This document shows, piece by piece, positions 7,941 through 17,170 of a stretch of 64,000 nt of DNA. Both the position numbers and the translations under genes were made by a program. The notes beneath the pieces were generated by a model, which ran no database searches, was not told the origin of the DNA, and worked only from the letters and a program-made list of their open reading frames with translations. Position 1 is the first letter of the stretch. Each line of letters begins with the position of its first letter. The stretch comes from Blastocatellia bacterium (GTDB taxonomy: Bacteria; Acidobacteriota; Blastocatellia; UBA7656), in contig DATENM010000034.1 of the NCBI GenBank assembly GCA_035275065.1, forward strand, positions 21,525 through 85,524, given 5' to 3'.

Positions 7941-9143
7941 ATGGCCGACCCAGCCGATATGCCGCTAAGTCTCGACTCTGGAGCGCCCGGGCGCATCCTC
8001 ATCATCGATGATGAGCCCTATGTGTTGAGCGTGCTCTATACACTGCTCGCCAAACGCTACGATTGCAACACCGCGACCAGCGCGCTCGACGCGCTCGAAC
8101 GACTCAAATCCGAAACTTATGATTTAGTGCTGTCGGACATCATCATGCCCGGAATGAGCGGGCTTGAGCTGCTCAGCGAAATCACGCGCCTCAACCGTCA
8201 CACCGTCGTCGTGCTGATCAGCGGCAACCTCAACATTCAGAGCGCCATCGAGGCGATGCGGCGCGGCGCGTATGATTACGTCACCAAGCCGTTCGACCTC
8301 GCGGAAGTCGAGGCCGCCGTCGCGCGCGCGCTGCGCCACCAGCGATTGTTGAAAACCAATCACCTTTACGAGCAACACCTGCAAGAGCTCGTCCAGGTGC
8401 GAACCAACGAATTGACTGCTGCGAATGCCAACCTCAATCAGGCGCTCGAAAAACTCTTCCTGAATTATCGCGCCACGCTCAGGGCGCTGGCGACGGCGCT
8501 GGAAGCGCGCGACGTCGAAACCAAAGGCCACTCGGATCGTGTCGTCTCCTTCTCGCTGGAGCTAGGGCGCAAGCTGGGCTTGTCGCAGGGCGAGCTGATC
8601 GCGCTGGAACAAGGGGCGCTGCTGCACGACATCGGCAAGATCGGCGTGCGCGATTCGATCCTGCTCAAGCGCGGCCCGCTGACCGCCGACGAGTGGGTGG
8701 AGATGCGCGAGCACATTAACCACGGGCTGCGGATCATCAGCGGCATCGATTTCCTGAAGGGCGCGGCGCCGGTCGTTGGCCAGCACCACGAGAAGTACAA
8801 CGGCAGCGGCTATCCGAACTGTCTGAGCGGCGAGCAGATTCACATCAACGCTCGTATCTTCGCCGTCGCCGATGCCGTCGATGCGATCACCTCGGATCGT
8901 CCATATCATCAGGCGCGCTCATTTGAAGCCGCGGTTGAAGAGTTACTGCGCTGCGCCGGCACCCACTTCGACCCTGAGATCGTCAAAGTTTTCATGTCGA
9001 AGCCGATCAGCTTCTGGAGAGAATTGCGCGAGCAAGCCAACGAGCCGGGGCGGGCCTATGATGATCAATTGACCGAGGCCGATATCGGCTTCAGCGTCTT
9101 GACGATTACCGGCACACGGCTGACCGGCAACCGGGCGATATAG
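7941..9143 (+). CDS. Response regulator with HD-GYP output domain
   Basis: The N-terminal receiver domain has the acidic pair DDE and the phospho-acceptor Asp66 in LVLSDIIMPG, with the conserved Lys in VTKPFD. A coiled linker follows, then an HD-GYP domain with His229-Asp230 (LLHDIGKIG) and the GYP triplet at 290-292 (NGSGYP), both intact. Intact HD-GYP proteins usually hydrolyse cyclic di-GMP, so this is likely a phosphorylation-controlled c-di-GMP phosphodiesterase of the RpfG type. ATG 7941 is chosen because GGAGG lies 8 bases upstream; a GTG at 7932 falls within that site. The giant sensor kinase gene begins 81 bp downstream and is its likely partner. Confidence 0.92.
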   Translation: MADPADMPLSLDSGAPGRILIIDDEPYVLSVLYTLLAKRYDCNTATSALDALERLKSETYDLVLSDIIMPGMSGLELLSEITRLNRHTVVVLISGNLNIQSAIEAMRRGAYDYVTKPFDLAEVEAAVARALRHQRLLKTNHLYEQHLQELVQVRTNELTAANANLNQALEKLFLNYRATLRALATALEARDVETKGHSDRVVSFSLELGRKLGLSQGELIALEQGALLHDIGKIGVRDSILLKRGPLTADEWVEMREHINHGLRIISGIDFLKGAAPVVGQHHEKYNGSGYPNCLSGEQIHINARIFAVADAVDAITSDRPYHQARSFEAAVEELLRCAGTHFDPEIVKVFMSKPISFWRELREQANEPGRAYDDQLTEADIGFSVLTITGTRLTGNRAI

Positions 9144-9224
9144 CCATAGTTTTCCGTGGTCATTTGTCCTTTGCTCTTTCTCAGCCGACCAATGGCCAGG
9201 GACAAGTGACGAAGGGTAGCGATA

Positions 9225-12200
9225 TTGTTAGATCGAATGTGGGAACGACTAGGCCGCAAACGCCACCAGACGGATTATTGTGCGCTGGTCGAAGGCACGG
9301 TGACGCTGGCGCGCTCGTCCCCGGATTCGCAAACCTTGCTTGCCGGTCTTGCAGACCATCTAGCCCGGACGCTCGCGCCGCTTCGCCTGGTCATCTTGCT
9401 CAAACAGGATGATTGGAGCTGCGCCGCCGAGCATTCAGCGGCAGGATTGAATGCCGCTGCCCGCGAACGGCTGTGTGCAATCGAGATCGAGCTTGCGCGT
9501 CGGCTGGCGCACGAGAGAGCACCCATCGAAGTCGATCTGGCTGAGCTGGATTCGCCGCTGAGAGCGAACCTTCAGAACGTCTCTGAAAACCTTCCTGCCG
9601 CCCTGAAAGGCGGGCGAATGGTCTTCGCGCCATTCGTCGAAGGGTCGCGCACCTTAGGCGCAGTTCTCTTTTATCGAATCAAACATCAGCGCCAAACCGA
9701 CACAGAGCGTCATGCCTTGCGAACGCTCGCGCCGGTCATCGGCTTTGCGCTCCACCATCAACAATCACTCGAACGAGGCCGCGAGGCGGTCCAGCGCGAA
9801 GAACGTACACATCATTTGCTCGCGGGCATCCGCAATGCCGCTTCCGTGGAAGATGTTCTGAAGGCTGCTGTGGACGGCCTCGGAACAACGCTGGATATGT
9901 CGCGCATCGCCATTTTCATGGGCGATAGCGACATCGCTACCGCCGACCTCGATGCGACGAGCCAATCGCTTGTGGCGCGCGCCGAATACCGCCAGAGCGC
10001 CCTGGTGCCTAGTCTGATGGGCAGCGTCCTCGACCTGAGTGATCAGGCAATCCATGACAATCTTGTCGCCGGCGATTTGATCGTCATGCCCAACACCGGC
10101 GATTGCGAGCCACACGACCGTCCGCCCTTCGTCCGCCTCGGCGTGCGCGCGCTGGTGTTTGCGCCGATTACGCGCAAAGGCCAGATGGTCGCCGTGCTGG
10201 CCCTCGAACAGTTCGACCAGCCGCGCGATTTCACCGACGAAGCACTGCGCTTAATCCGCCTGGTCGCCGTGCAGATGTCCGCGGCGATGGACAGCGTCGC
10301 TCTTTATCATGAGGCGCAAGAGAACGCCCGCCGCGAAGCGCTCATCCGGCGCATCAGCGCGGCGGTCCACAGCTCGCTAGACGCCGATGTGATGCAAACC
10401 ATTGTCAACGAGCTGGGCGCGGCGCTTGGCGTCTGCCGCTGCCGGCTGGCCTTATTGCCCGACCCATTGCCTGACGCGCTTCCCATCACTCACGAATATG
10501 TCGCCGATTGTTGCACGCAACGCAAAGCGCCTTTCGCGCATGTGCCGACGATCAACAATCCCATGCTGCAAACGCTACTGACTGCCGACACGCCGGTGGT
10601 CGTTGGAGACCCGTTCAATGATCCGCGACTGGTGGCGGCGCACCGCCAGTATCGTGAGTCCGAAGTGAAATCGATTATGTTCGCATCGATTCGCTCTGGC
10701 GGTCGCCCAATTGGCGTCTTCAGCATTCTGCATTGCGAGCATCAGCACCAGTGGACGGCGAGCGAGATTGCTATCGCGCAGTCGGTCGCCGAACAAGCCG
10801 CTGTCGCCTTGCGGCAGTCCGAGCTGTACAAGGAAGTCCGCGAATCGGCGACGCGCGCCGCACTCGTCACGCAGATTATTCATGGCATCAATCAGTCGAA
10901 TCGCCTGGACGAAATCTTCCCCATCGTCGCCGAGCAACTCGGTAAACATCTTTCCGTTGACCGCGTGACGATCACGCGCCGCCAGGAAGAGAGTCAGACC
11001 TGGATCAACGAATGCGAGTTTAACGAAGGCAAAGTCACCCGCTCGCGGCGCACATATCGAGATGCTGACACGGGTGACTTTAAAGGCTTGCTCGACGGTG
11101 ACGTGATGCGCTGCGATGATGCGGAGAATGACCTTCGCTTGACGCCCGCGGCCAGCGCCCTGTTGAAGAAGGTGGGGACGCGCAGTTTCGTCAGCCTGCA
11201 CATTGGTTTCGACGGCGAATCGCATTTAACGATCAGCGCCCTCATGCGCACAGGCCCGCGCCGCTGGACGGATGAAGAGGTCGAGTTGTTGCGTGCCGTC
11301 GCCAATCAAGTGCGCGTCGCCTTGCAGCGCGCAGAGCTGTTCGACTTGGTATCGCAAGGCAAGTTCGAATGGGAAGCGACGTTTGATGCGCTCACCGATG
11401 GCGTGTTCATCTTCGATGAGAACGGCACGCTACGGCGCGTCAACCAGACCGCCGCGGCGCTCGAAGGCGCGAGCGTCAGCGAGCTGATCGGCTGCCGCTG
11501 CTGCGACCTGTTGCAGGGCTCCGAAGGCGAAGTCTGCCGCGTCTCGCAGGTGCTACAGACGAACCGCCCGCACACCTACGAGCTGATCCCCGAACGCCTG
11601 AAACGCCCCGTGCTGGTTACCATCGCGCCGCTCGGAACCAGCTTCGAGAGCCAGATTGACGGAGAAGAGGGGGCGGCGCCACGCGGCGCTGTGTGCATCG
11701 TGCGCGAGCTCTCCGAGCTACGCGCCGCCGAGGCGGTGGCGCGCGAGCAGCGTAACTTCCTGGTCAAGCTCATCGAGCACGCCAACGATTCGATCTTCGC
11801 GCTTTCACCCAACGGGCGCTTCATCTGGTTCAACGAGCAGTTGATCCGGCAGTCGGGCTTTTCGCGTGACACACTGAAATCGATCACCTATCTCGATTGC
11901 GTGCCGGAGAGCGAAAAGCCGCTGATCGCCGAGCGTTTCCGCCGGGCGATAGCCGGCGCGGCGCAGTCATTTGAGATTCGCACATTCCGCCGCAACAGCG
12001 AATCGCGGCTAATGTTAATGACCTTAACGCCGATCTACGATGAGGGCGGCGTCACCAGCGTCCTGGCCATCGCCCGCGACATCACTGAAGAGCGCGTCGC
12101 CTCGGAGCGCGCCGCACAGGCCGACAAGCTGCGGGCGCTCGGGCAACTGGCATCGGGCGTCGCCCACAACTTCAATAACATTCTCGCGGCCATCCTCGGA

Positions 12201-13199
12201 CACGCCCAGTTGTTGAAGCGCGAGTGGTCGGACGAGCACTTGATTGCCCGCCTCGACATCATCGAGAAGGCCGCGTTGGATGGGGCGCAGACCGTCAAGC
12301 GCATCCAGGGCTTCGGCCTGCAACCGAGCGATGAAGTATACGAAAGCTTTGACGTCAACCAGCTGCTTCAGGATTCGACGACCCTGACGCGGGCGCGCTG
12401 GCAGCACGAAGCACAGGCGCGCGGCCTGACTTACGAGGTCGCGCTCGACCTGAACAACGTACCGATGGTGCGCGGCACGGCCTCTGAGCTGCGCGAAGTC
12501 TTCGTTAACATCATTCTCAACGCGCTCGACGCCATGCCGCAGGGCGGGCGACTGCGTATCTCGTCGAAGCATAAGAATGGCTTCGTGCGCGTTTCCTTCA
12601 GTGATAACGGCGTCGGCATGACGCGCGATGTGCGCCAGCGCATCTTCGAGCCGTTCTTCACCACCAAAGGGGTCACCGGCATGGGGCTCGGCCTTGCTGT
12701 CAGCTACAGCATTATCGAGCGTCACGGCGGCGAGGTTGACGTCCGCAGCATCCCTGGGCGCGGCACCACCTTCACCATCTCGCTGCCATCGAGCCGGGCC
12801 GTCAACGGCGTCGCCAGCATCTCCGATAGCATCATGGCGAAAACGGCGCGGGTGCTGGTCGTAGACGACGACGACCGTGTACGTGACGTGCTGGTCGGGA
12901 TGCTGAAGCTGGCGGGGCACGCGGCGGATTTTGCGGCCAACGGACGTGACGCGCTTGGCCGGCTTGAGCGCGAAGCCTTCGACCTGGTCTTCACAGACCT
13001 GTCTATGCCGGACGTTGATGGCTGGGCGCTGGCCGAAGAGATACGCCGCCGCTGGCCGCAACTGAAAATCGTTATGGTCACGGGCTACGCCGTACAGGCC
13101 GAAGGCGACCACCGGCGTTACCGGCTGGTCAACGACATCATCAGCAAACCGATTCGCTTTGACGACATCAACGCCACCCTCAGCCATGTGCTGGCCTGA
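9225..13199 (+). CDS. Giant hybrid sensor histidine kinase (four GAF, two PAS, HisKA, HATPase, REC)
   Basis: The 1324-residue protein has four consecutive GAF-like domains (about residues 15-180, 190-355, 370-535, 545-705), two PAS domains (about 720-830 and 855-960), then a histidine kinase core with phospho-acceptor His981 in GVAHNFNNILAAI. The ATPase domain has NALDAMPQGG (N box), DNGVGM (G1) and GMGLGLAVS (G2). A C-terminal receiver has Asp1258 in FTDLSMPD. No membrane segment is visible, so it should sense cytoplasmic ligands or light/redox cofactors, although no chromophore-binding residue can be named. The HNFNN form is typical of kinases in this sequence group. TTG 9225 has GAAGGGT upstream; ATG 9237 is an alternative. 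It follows the HD-GYP regulator. Confidence 0.92.
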   Translation: MLDRMWERLGRKRHQTDYCALVEGTVTLARSSPDSQTLLAGLADHLARTLAPLRLVILLKQDDWSCAAEHSAAGLNAAARERLCAIEIELARRLAHERAPIEVDLAELDSPLRANLQNVSENLPAALKGGRMVFAPFVEGSRTLGAVLFYRIKHQRQTDTERHALRTLAPVIGFALHHQQSLERGREAVQREERTHHLLAGIRNAASVEDVLKAAVDGLGTTLDMSRIAIFMGDSDIATADLDATSQSLVARAEYRQSALVPSLMGSVLDLSDQAIHDNLVAGDLIVMPNTGDCEPHDRPPFVRLGVRALVFAPITRKGQMVAVLALEQFDQPRDFTDEALRLIRLVAVQMSAAMDSVALYHEAQENARREALIRRISAAVHSSLDADVMQTIVNELGAALGVCRCRLALLPDPLPDALPITHEYVADCCTQRKAPFAHVPTINNPMLQTLLTADTPVVVGDPFNDPRLVAAHRQYRESEVKSIMFASIRSGGRPIGVFSILHCEHQHQWTASEIAIAQSVAEQAAVALRQSELYKEVRESATRAALVTQIIHGINQSNRLDEIFPIVAEQLGKHLSVDRVTITRRQEESQTWINECEFNEGKVTRSRRTYRDADTGDFKGLLDGDVMRCDDAENDLRLTPAASALLKKVGTRSFVSLHIGFDGESHLTISALMRTGPRRWTDEEVELLRAVANQVRVALQRAELFDLVSQGKFEWEATFDALTDGVFIFDENGTLRRVNQTAAALEGASVSELIGCRCCDLLQGSEGEVCRVSQVLQTNRPHTYELIPERLKRPVLVTIAPLGTSFESQIDGEEGAAPRGAVCIVRELSELRAAEAVAREQRNFLVKLIEHANDSIFALSPNGRFIWFNEQLIRQSGFSRDTLKSITYLDCVPESEKPLIAERFRRAIAGAAQSFEIRTFRRNSESRLMLMTLTPIYDEGGVTSVLAIARDITEERVASERAAQADKLRALGQLASGVAHNFNNILAAILGHAQLLKREWSDEHLIARLDIIEKAALDGAQTVKRIQGFGLQPSDEVYESFDVNQLLQDSTTLTRARWQHEAQARGLTYEVALDLNNVPMVRGTASELREVFVNIILNALDAMPQGGRLRISSKHKNGFVRVSFSDNGVGMTRDVRQRIFEPFFTTKGVTGMGLGLAVSYSIIERHGGEVDVRSIPGRGTTFTISLPSSRAVNGVASISDSIMAKTARVLVVDDDDRVRDVLVGMLKLAGHAADFAANGRDALGRLEREAFDLVFTDLSMPDVDGWALAEEIRRRWPQLKIVMVTGYAVQAEGDHRRYRLVNDIISKPIRFDDINATLSHVLA

Positions 13200-13202
13200 A
13201 AC

Positions 13203-13336
13203 CCAGGGTCTATTCATTCTCCGGGCTTAAACCGCCAAGACGCCAAGGACGCCAAGAGAACGCCGAGCTTTTCTTGGCGGTCTTGGCGTCTTGGCGGTTC
13301 ATCCCCAATGGTTATTCGAGAATGAATAGGCCCTGG
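13203..13336. repeat. Nested inverted-repeat element with CCGCCAAGACGCCAAG arms (family B, copy 1)
   Basis: Outer arms 13203-13221 and 13318-13336 match at 18 of 19 positions. Inner arms at about 13230-13260 and 13271-13300 are near-complementary and contain AACCGCCAAGACGCCAAG. The whole 134-bp unit folds into one long hairpin and fills most of the 297-bp gap between the kinase and the OmpA-type gene. A second copy is at 17035-17112. No coding capacity is visible. It resembles a non-autonomous MITE-like or REP element. Confidence 0.85.
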
Positions 13337-13496
13337 CCTGAAACCATCCCTTCTTGTCGCCCGCCATCCCCACTTGCTAAAATGGCTCTGGTGAAACCTC
13401 GCAACCGGATCAGCGTTTAAGTCAGGCAGCCGCCGCGTGCCCCGAACCGACCCGGCATAGCGGCTGCGCCAACTCGACGCGAGAGGAATCGTTCTT

Positions 13497-15092
13497 ATGA
13501 AGAAAACCATGCTCCTTCCCTTCTCTATCGCTTTGCTCATCGCCTTTTCGCTATCCATCTCGATCATCGGTCAAGCACAAGGCGACCTGCGCCGCCGCAC
13601 CATCGCCATTACCTATTTCAAAGACCCCGTGACCGTGCGCTTTGCAGGAACCACCCTGCGCCCGACCGCGCACGGCGAAGCGACCGTCGAGCGCTGGCGC
13701 AAGCGCAACGAAAGCGAGATCGACATTACGATTGAGAACATGATTCCCGCGTTCAATTACGGCGCAGACTATACGACCTACGTGCTGTGGGCTATCACAC
13801 CTGCCGGGCAGATTGATAACCTCGGCGAGTTCCGACTGTCGGGCAGCTCGGCGCGCTTGAAAGCGGCGACGCCCTATCAGACCTTTGCGATGATCATCAC
13901 CGCCGAGCCGCATTATCTGGTCAAGCTGCCGTCACGCCAGGTGGTGCTGGAAAACCTTGCGCCTTCGACCGCCAAGGTTCAGGTGCAAACCTCTGAAGTC
14001 TATTTTACAGGCGACGCCGGCAACTTTTATAAAGACAACACCGTACCCGAAGTCGCCGAGCGCGCTTACAACAAAACCCCGGTTGAGCTGTTGCAAGCGC
14101 GCCGCGCCGTGCAGATTGCCCGGCTGGCAGATGCCGAGCGATATGCGCCGGAAGATTTTAACCAGGCCGTCAACCTGCTCGGCCAGGCCGAAGACCTCTA
14201 CCGCCGCGGCGCCAATGTTCACGAGACGGGCCGCGTGTCACGCGATTCGATCTCGCTGGCCGAGCGCGCCCGCGAAGTTTCCGAAGAGCGCGCCGTCGCC
14301 GCCGAGCGCCGCGCTGAGATTGCCCGCCGCGATGCCGAAGTCCGCAAAGCCACCGCCACCGCCACCGACCTCGGCGAAAGGCTCTCGGATACGGAAGCGC
14401 GGCTCAAAGCCGCCGAGCTGGCGCGTACAGATATCGGCAATCAACTGGATCGCGCCATGCGCGACGGCGCCGAAGCGCGCGCAGAGAATCGCCAGCTCCG
14501 CTCGGAGAACGACCGGCTGCGCGCAGAGGTTGACCGTCTGACGCAGAGCCTGAACGATTCGCAGGCGAAGATTCAGGAGTTGCAGTCACAAAACTCCGCG
14601 GCATCCGCGAAGCTCAACGAGAACACCTCGCGCCTTGATGCCATCGAACATGCCGAGCGCGAACGCCGCACTGTCGAGGCCCGCCGTCGCAGCTTTGAAG
14701 AGTTGCGCGCTTCGGTCGGCGGCATCCTGACGATTAAGCCGAACGCTAACGGTTTTGTCGCCGTCATTCCCGACACCCTGTTCATCACCAACCAGCCGAC
14801 GCTGCACCTGCGCGCCAAAGCCAAGATGGAGGCGCTCGGCCAGGCGCTGGCGGCACACAAAGAGATCGCCGTGTTCACCATCGAAGGCCACGCCGACCAG
14901 CGGGCGAATGCGGACGAATTTGCAATGGCGCGCGCCCAGGCGGTTGCCGATTACCTGGCGGCATTCGGGTTGCCGAGCGCAAATTACAAAGTTGAATCAA
15001 GGGGCGCGACGATGCCTGTGTCAACTCAGCGCACGCTTGCGGCGAGAGCCGCAAACCGGCGCGTCGAGCTGGTCTTCGTCAGCCCGAATTAG
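13497..15092 (+). CDS. OmpA-family envelope protein with long coiled coil
   Basis: A 531-residue exported protein. It has a signal peptide at residues 1-27, then a beta-rich domain (about 30-190), then a helical region of about 220 residues with Ala/Glu/Arg repeats (AERAREVSEERAVAAERRAE) typical of a coiled coil. An OmpA C-terminal domain follows at about 415-531, with FTIEGHADQRANADEFAMAR and the final AARAANRRVEL block that binds meso-DAP in peptidoglycan. It probably tethers the outer membrane or an envelope complex to the cell wall. The ATG is preceded by AGAGGA. The small zinc-ribbon protein gene follows on the same strand. Confidence 0.88.
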   Translation: MKKTMLLPFSIALLIAFSLSISIIGQAQGDLRRRTIAITYFKDPVTVRFAGTTLRPTAHGEATVERWRKRNESEIDITIENMIPAFNYGADYTTYVLWAITPAGQIDNLGEFRLSGSSARLKAATPYQTFAMIITAEPHYLVKLPSRQVVLENLAPSTAKVQVQTSEVYFTGDAGNFYKDNTVPEVAERAYNKTPVELLQARRAVQIARLADAERYAPEDFNQAVNLLGQAEDLYRRGANVHETGRVSRDSISLAERAREVSEERAVAAERRAEIARRDAEVRKATATATDLGERLSDTEARLKAAELARTDIGNQLDRAMRDGAEARAENRQLRSENDRLRAEVDRLTQSLNDSQAKIQELQSQNSAASAKLNENTSRLDAIEHAERERRTVEARRRSFEELRASVGGILTIKPNANGFVAVIPDTLFITNQPTLHLRAKAKMEALGQALAAHKEIAVFTIEGHADQRANADEFAMARAQAVADYLAAFGLPSANYKVESRGATMPVSTQRTLAARAANRRVELVFVSPN

Positions 15093-15167
15093 TTGCAGGG
15101 TTCTTCGCTGATTGCCAAGTCCCGTCTTTGCGTTTATGCTTCGGTGAAAAGGACGAGGTGGAAAGCT

Positions 15168-15665
15168 ATGTTTTGCCCGAACTGCGGATCGCAGAACGCC
15201 GATGGGACGACCTACTGCCGGACGTGTGGCTCGAACCTCTCGCTGGTGCCACAGGCGCTGACCGGGAAGCTGGCCGATGATCGCGATTCGCGGCGCAAGC
15301 GTCGGCGCCACCGCGAAGAAGGGCCGCCGAACCTGGCAAAAGGCTTGACCCATGCGTTCATGGGCGTCGGCTTCTTCATCGTTGCGCTTGCCATCTTCTT
15401 CAGCCCCGGCGGACGCGGCTGGTGGTGGGCCATGCTCTTCCCCGCCTTTTCGCTGCTCGGAAAAGGCATCGCCGAAATCGTCAGCGTGCGAACCGCCATG
15501 CAGCATTTGCAGAACCATCCGACAACCAATGCCATGCCGCCGCGCCGGCAGACCGGCGAGCTGCCGCCCGAGCCGCAGGGCTATACGCTGCCCCCGCCCA
15601 GTGTCACCGAGCAGACGACGAGACATCTCGACGCGGACAAAGATCGCTACTCGCAACGCAGTTAA
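15168..15665 (+). CDS. Zinc-ribbon membrane protein
   Basis: This 165-residue protein starts with a double-Cys zinc ribbon (CPNCGSQN...YCRTCGSNL), then a basic stretch (RRKRRRHREE). Two closely spaced hydrophobic segments follow (about residues 60-80, GVGFFIVALAIFF, and 87-105), and a Pro-rich hydrophilic tail ends it. It therefore looks like a small integral membrane protein with the ribbon in the cytoplasm. I chose ATG 15168, which has a GAGG-containing leader and puts the ribbon at residue 1; a TTG at 15093 directly after the OmpA stop is possible but unlikely. The function is unknown; proteins of this layout are common in large bacterial genomes. Confidence 0.72.
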   Translation: MFCPNCGSQNADGTTYCRTCGSNLSLVPQALTGKLADDRDSRRKRRRHREEGPPNLAKGLTHAFMGVGFFIVALAIFFSPGGRGWWWAMLFPAFSLLGKGIAEIVSVRTAMQHLQNHPTTNAMPPRRQTGELPPEPQGYTLPPPSVTEQTTRHLDADKDRYSQRS

Positions 15666-15682
15666 TCAACCGACCGCGCGCC

Positions 15683-16981
15683 TCAACCACGCAACGACGG
15701 CATCGCACGCCGAGCGGCTTCGACGGTGCGCTCAATATCCGCGTCGCTGTGCGCGGAGCTGACAAAAGCGCATTCGAACTGCGACGGCGCTAGATAAATG
15801 CCGGCTTCGAGCATGGCGCGGAAGAAGCGCCCATAACGCGCCGTATCCGCCCGCTTCGCCGTGTCCCAGCCCGTCACCGGCGCTTCACTGAAGAAGGCCG
15901 TCAGCATTGAGCCGACGCGATTGACAGTCGCCGCAACGCCGGCCTCGCCCGCCGCGCCGCGCAGCCCGCGTTCGAGCAGGGCGCTGCGGCGCTCAAGCTC
16001 GGCGTACGGATTGGTCTCGCGGATCAATCGCAGCATCGCCAAACCGGCGCTCACCGCCAGCGGATTCCCCGAAAGCGTTCCCGCCTGGTAGACCGGGCCG
16101 AGCGGCGCAACCACGTCCATCACTTCACGGCGACCGCCGAAGGCCCCGACAGGCAATCCGCCGCCAATGATCTTGCCGAGGCAAGTCAGGTCGGGCTTGA
16201 TGCCATAAAGCGATTGCGCGCCGCCGTGCGCGACGCGAAACCCGGTCATCACTTCATCAAAGATCAGCAACGCCCGGTGCGCCGAAGTCAGCTCGCGCAG
16301 GCGTTCGAGATACCCTGCGGCGGGCGGCACGCAGCCCATGTTGCCGGCAATCGGCTCGATGATGACGCAGGCGATTTCATCGCCGCGCTCGGCAAACGCC
16401 GTGGCCAGCGCGGCTTCGTCGTTATAGGGAATCACCAGCGTGTGGCGCGCAAAATCGGCAGGGATGCCCGCACTGTCGGGCGTCCCGAAGGTCGCCAGCC
16501 CGGAGCCGGCTTTCACCAGCAGGCTATCGTAGTGGCCGTGATAGCAGCCCTCGTATTTGACGATGAGATCGCGGCCCGTATAGCCGCGCGCCACGCGAAT
16601 GGCGCTCATGGTCGCTTCGGTGCCTGAGCTGACGAGGCGCACTTTTTCGATGGACGGCATGACGCGGGCGATCTCTTCGGCTAGATCGATTTCGATTTCG
16701 GTCGGCGCGCCAAAGCTCGTGCCGCGCGACGCGGCATCGCGCACGGCTTCAATGATCGCCGGGTGCGCGTGTCCCATCAGCATCGGCCCCCACGAGCCGA
16801 CGTAATCGATGAGGCGGTTGCCATCGGCGTCGGTAACGGTCGCGCCTTCGGCTTCACGGATGAAGAGCGGCTCGCGGCCCACGGCGCGAAAGGCGCGCAC
16901 GGGGCTGTTGACGCCGCCCGGTATCACGCGCTCGGCGCGCGCAAAAAGTTCGGATGATTTCGTGCTGTCGAGGTTGCTCAT
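15683..16981 (-). CDS. hemL: Glutamate-1-semialdehyde 2,1-aminomutase
   Basis: A PLP-dependent enzyme that converts glutamate-1-semialdehyde to 5-aminolevulinate in the C5 route of heme and cobalamin biosynthesis. The 432-residue product has the family hallmarks: [12 protein letters not shown] near the start, [11 protein letters not shown] (phosphate binding), [16 protein letters not shown] (Asp to the PLP ring) and Lys270 in [14 protein letters not shown], which forms the Schiff base. The start at 16981 ([10 protein letters not shown]) fits the usual length; an in-frame ATG seven codons upstream is less likely. It is transcribed alone, converging on the zinc-ribbon gene. No other heme genes are present in the window. 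Confidence 0.96.
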   Translation of the reverse strand: MSNLDSTKSSELFARAERVIPGGVNSPVRAFRAVGREPLFIREAEGATVTDADGNRLIDYVGSWGPMLMGHAHPAIIEAVRDAASRGTSFGAPTEIEIDLAEEIARVMPSIEKVRLVSSGTEATMSAIRVARGYTGRDLIVKYEGCYHGHYDSLLVKAGSGLATFGTPDSAGIPADFARHTLVIPYNDEAALATAFAERGDEIACVIIEPIAGNMGCVPPAAGYLERLRELTSAHRALLIFDEVMTGFRVAHGGAQSLYGIKPDLTCLGKIIGGGLPVGAFGGRREVMDVVAPLGPVYQAGTLSGNPLAVSAGLAMLRLIRETNPYAELERRSALLERGLRGAAGEAGVAATVNRVGSMLTAFFSEAPVTGWDTAKRADTARYGRFFRAMLEAGIYLAPSQFECAFVSSAHSDADIERTVEAARRAMPSLRG

Positions 16982-17034
16982 CGTTTTTCCATTGAAGCAC
17001 ACAACCGCGGTTGTCTCAATATTCGCAGGACTTG

Positions 17035-17112
17035 AACCGCCAAGACGCCAAGACCGCCAAGAAAAGACAGAGTGCTTCAGGTCCTCTTTGCGTCCTTTGC
17101 GTCTTGGCGGTT
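17035..17112. repeat. CCGCCAAGACGCCAAG inverted repeat (family B, copy 2)
   Basis: The left arm at about 17035-17065 repeats AACCGCCAAGACGCCAAG and the right arm at about 17085-17112 is its imperfect complement (CTTTGCGTCTTGGCGGTT). The copy lacks the outer arms seen at 13203-13336. It lies between hemL and the divergent glycosyltransferase gene. Confidence 0.8.
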
Positions 17113-17129
17113 AATTCTCTGCGCGTCAT

Positions 17130-17159
17130 TTGTCACACGCCGCCGGATTCGCCTATAAT
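17130..17159 (+). promoter_or_regulatory. Promoter of the glycosyltransferase gene, nearly leaderless
   Basis: TTGTCA (17130-17135) and a perfect TATAAT (17154-17159) are 18 bp apart. The -10 box ends 11 bases before the GTG start at 17171, so the leader would be only about 4-5 bases. Confidence 0.7.
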
Positions 17160-17170
17160 CCCGCTTCACC

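Noticed and set aside
9159..9210. Weak inverted repeat GTCATTTGTCC/GGACAAGTGAC before the hybrid kinase
   Set aside because: Only 10 of 11 bases pair and the arms are short. It is mentioned as a possible relic of the GTGACAAGT family but not called as a feature.
12024..13217. 397-codon frame antisense to the hybrid kinase
   Set aside because: It overlaps the clearly coding kinase and receiver domains, and its translation is Arg/His/Val-rich without any domain, typical of an antisense shadow in GC-rich DNA.
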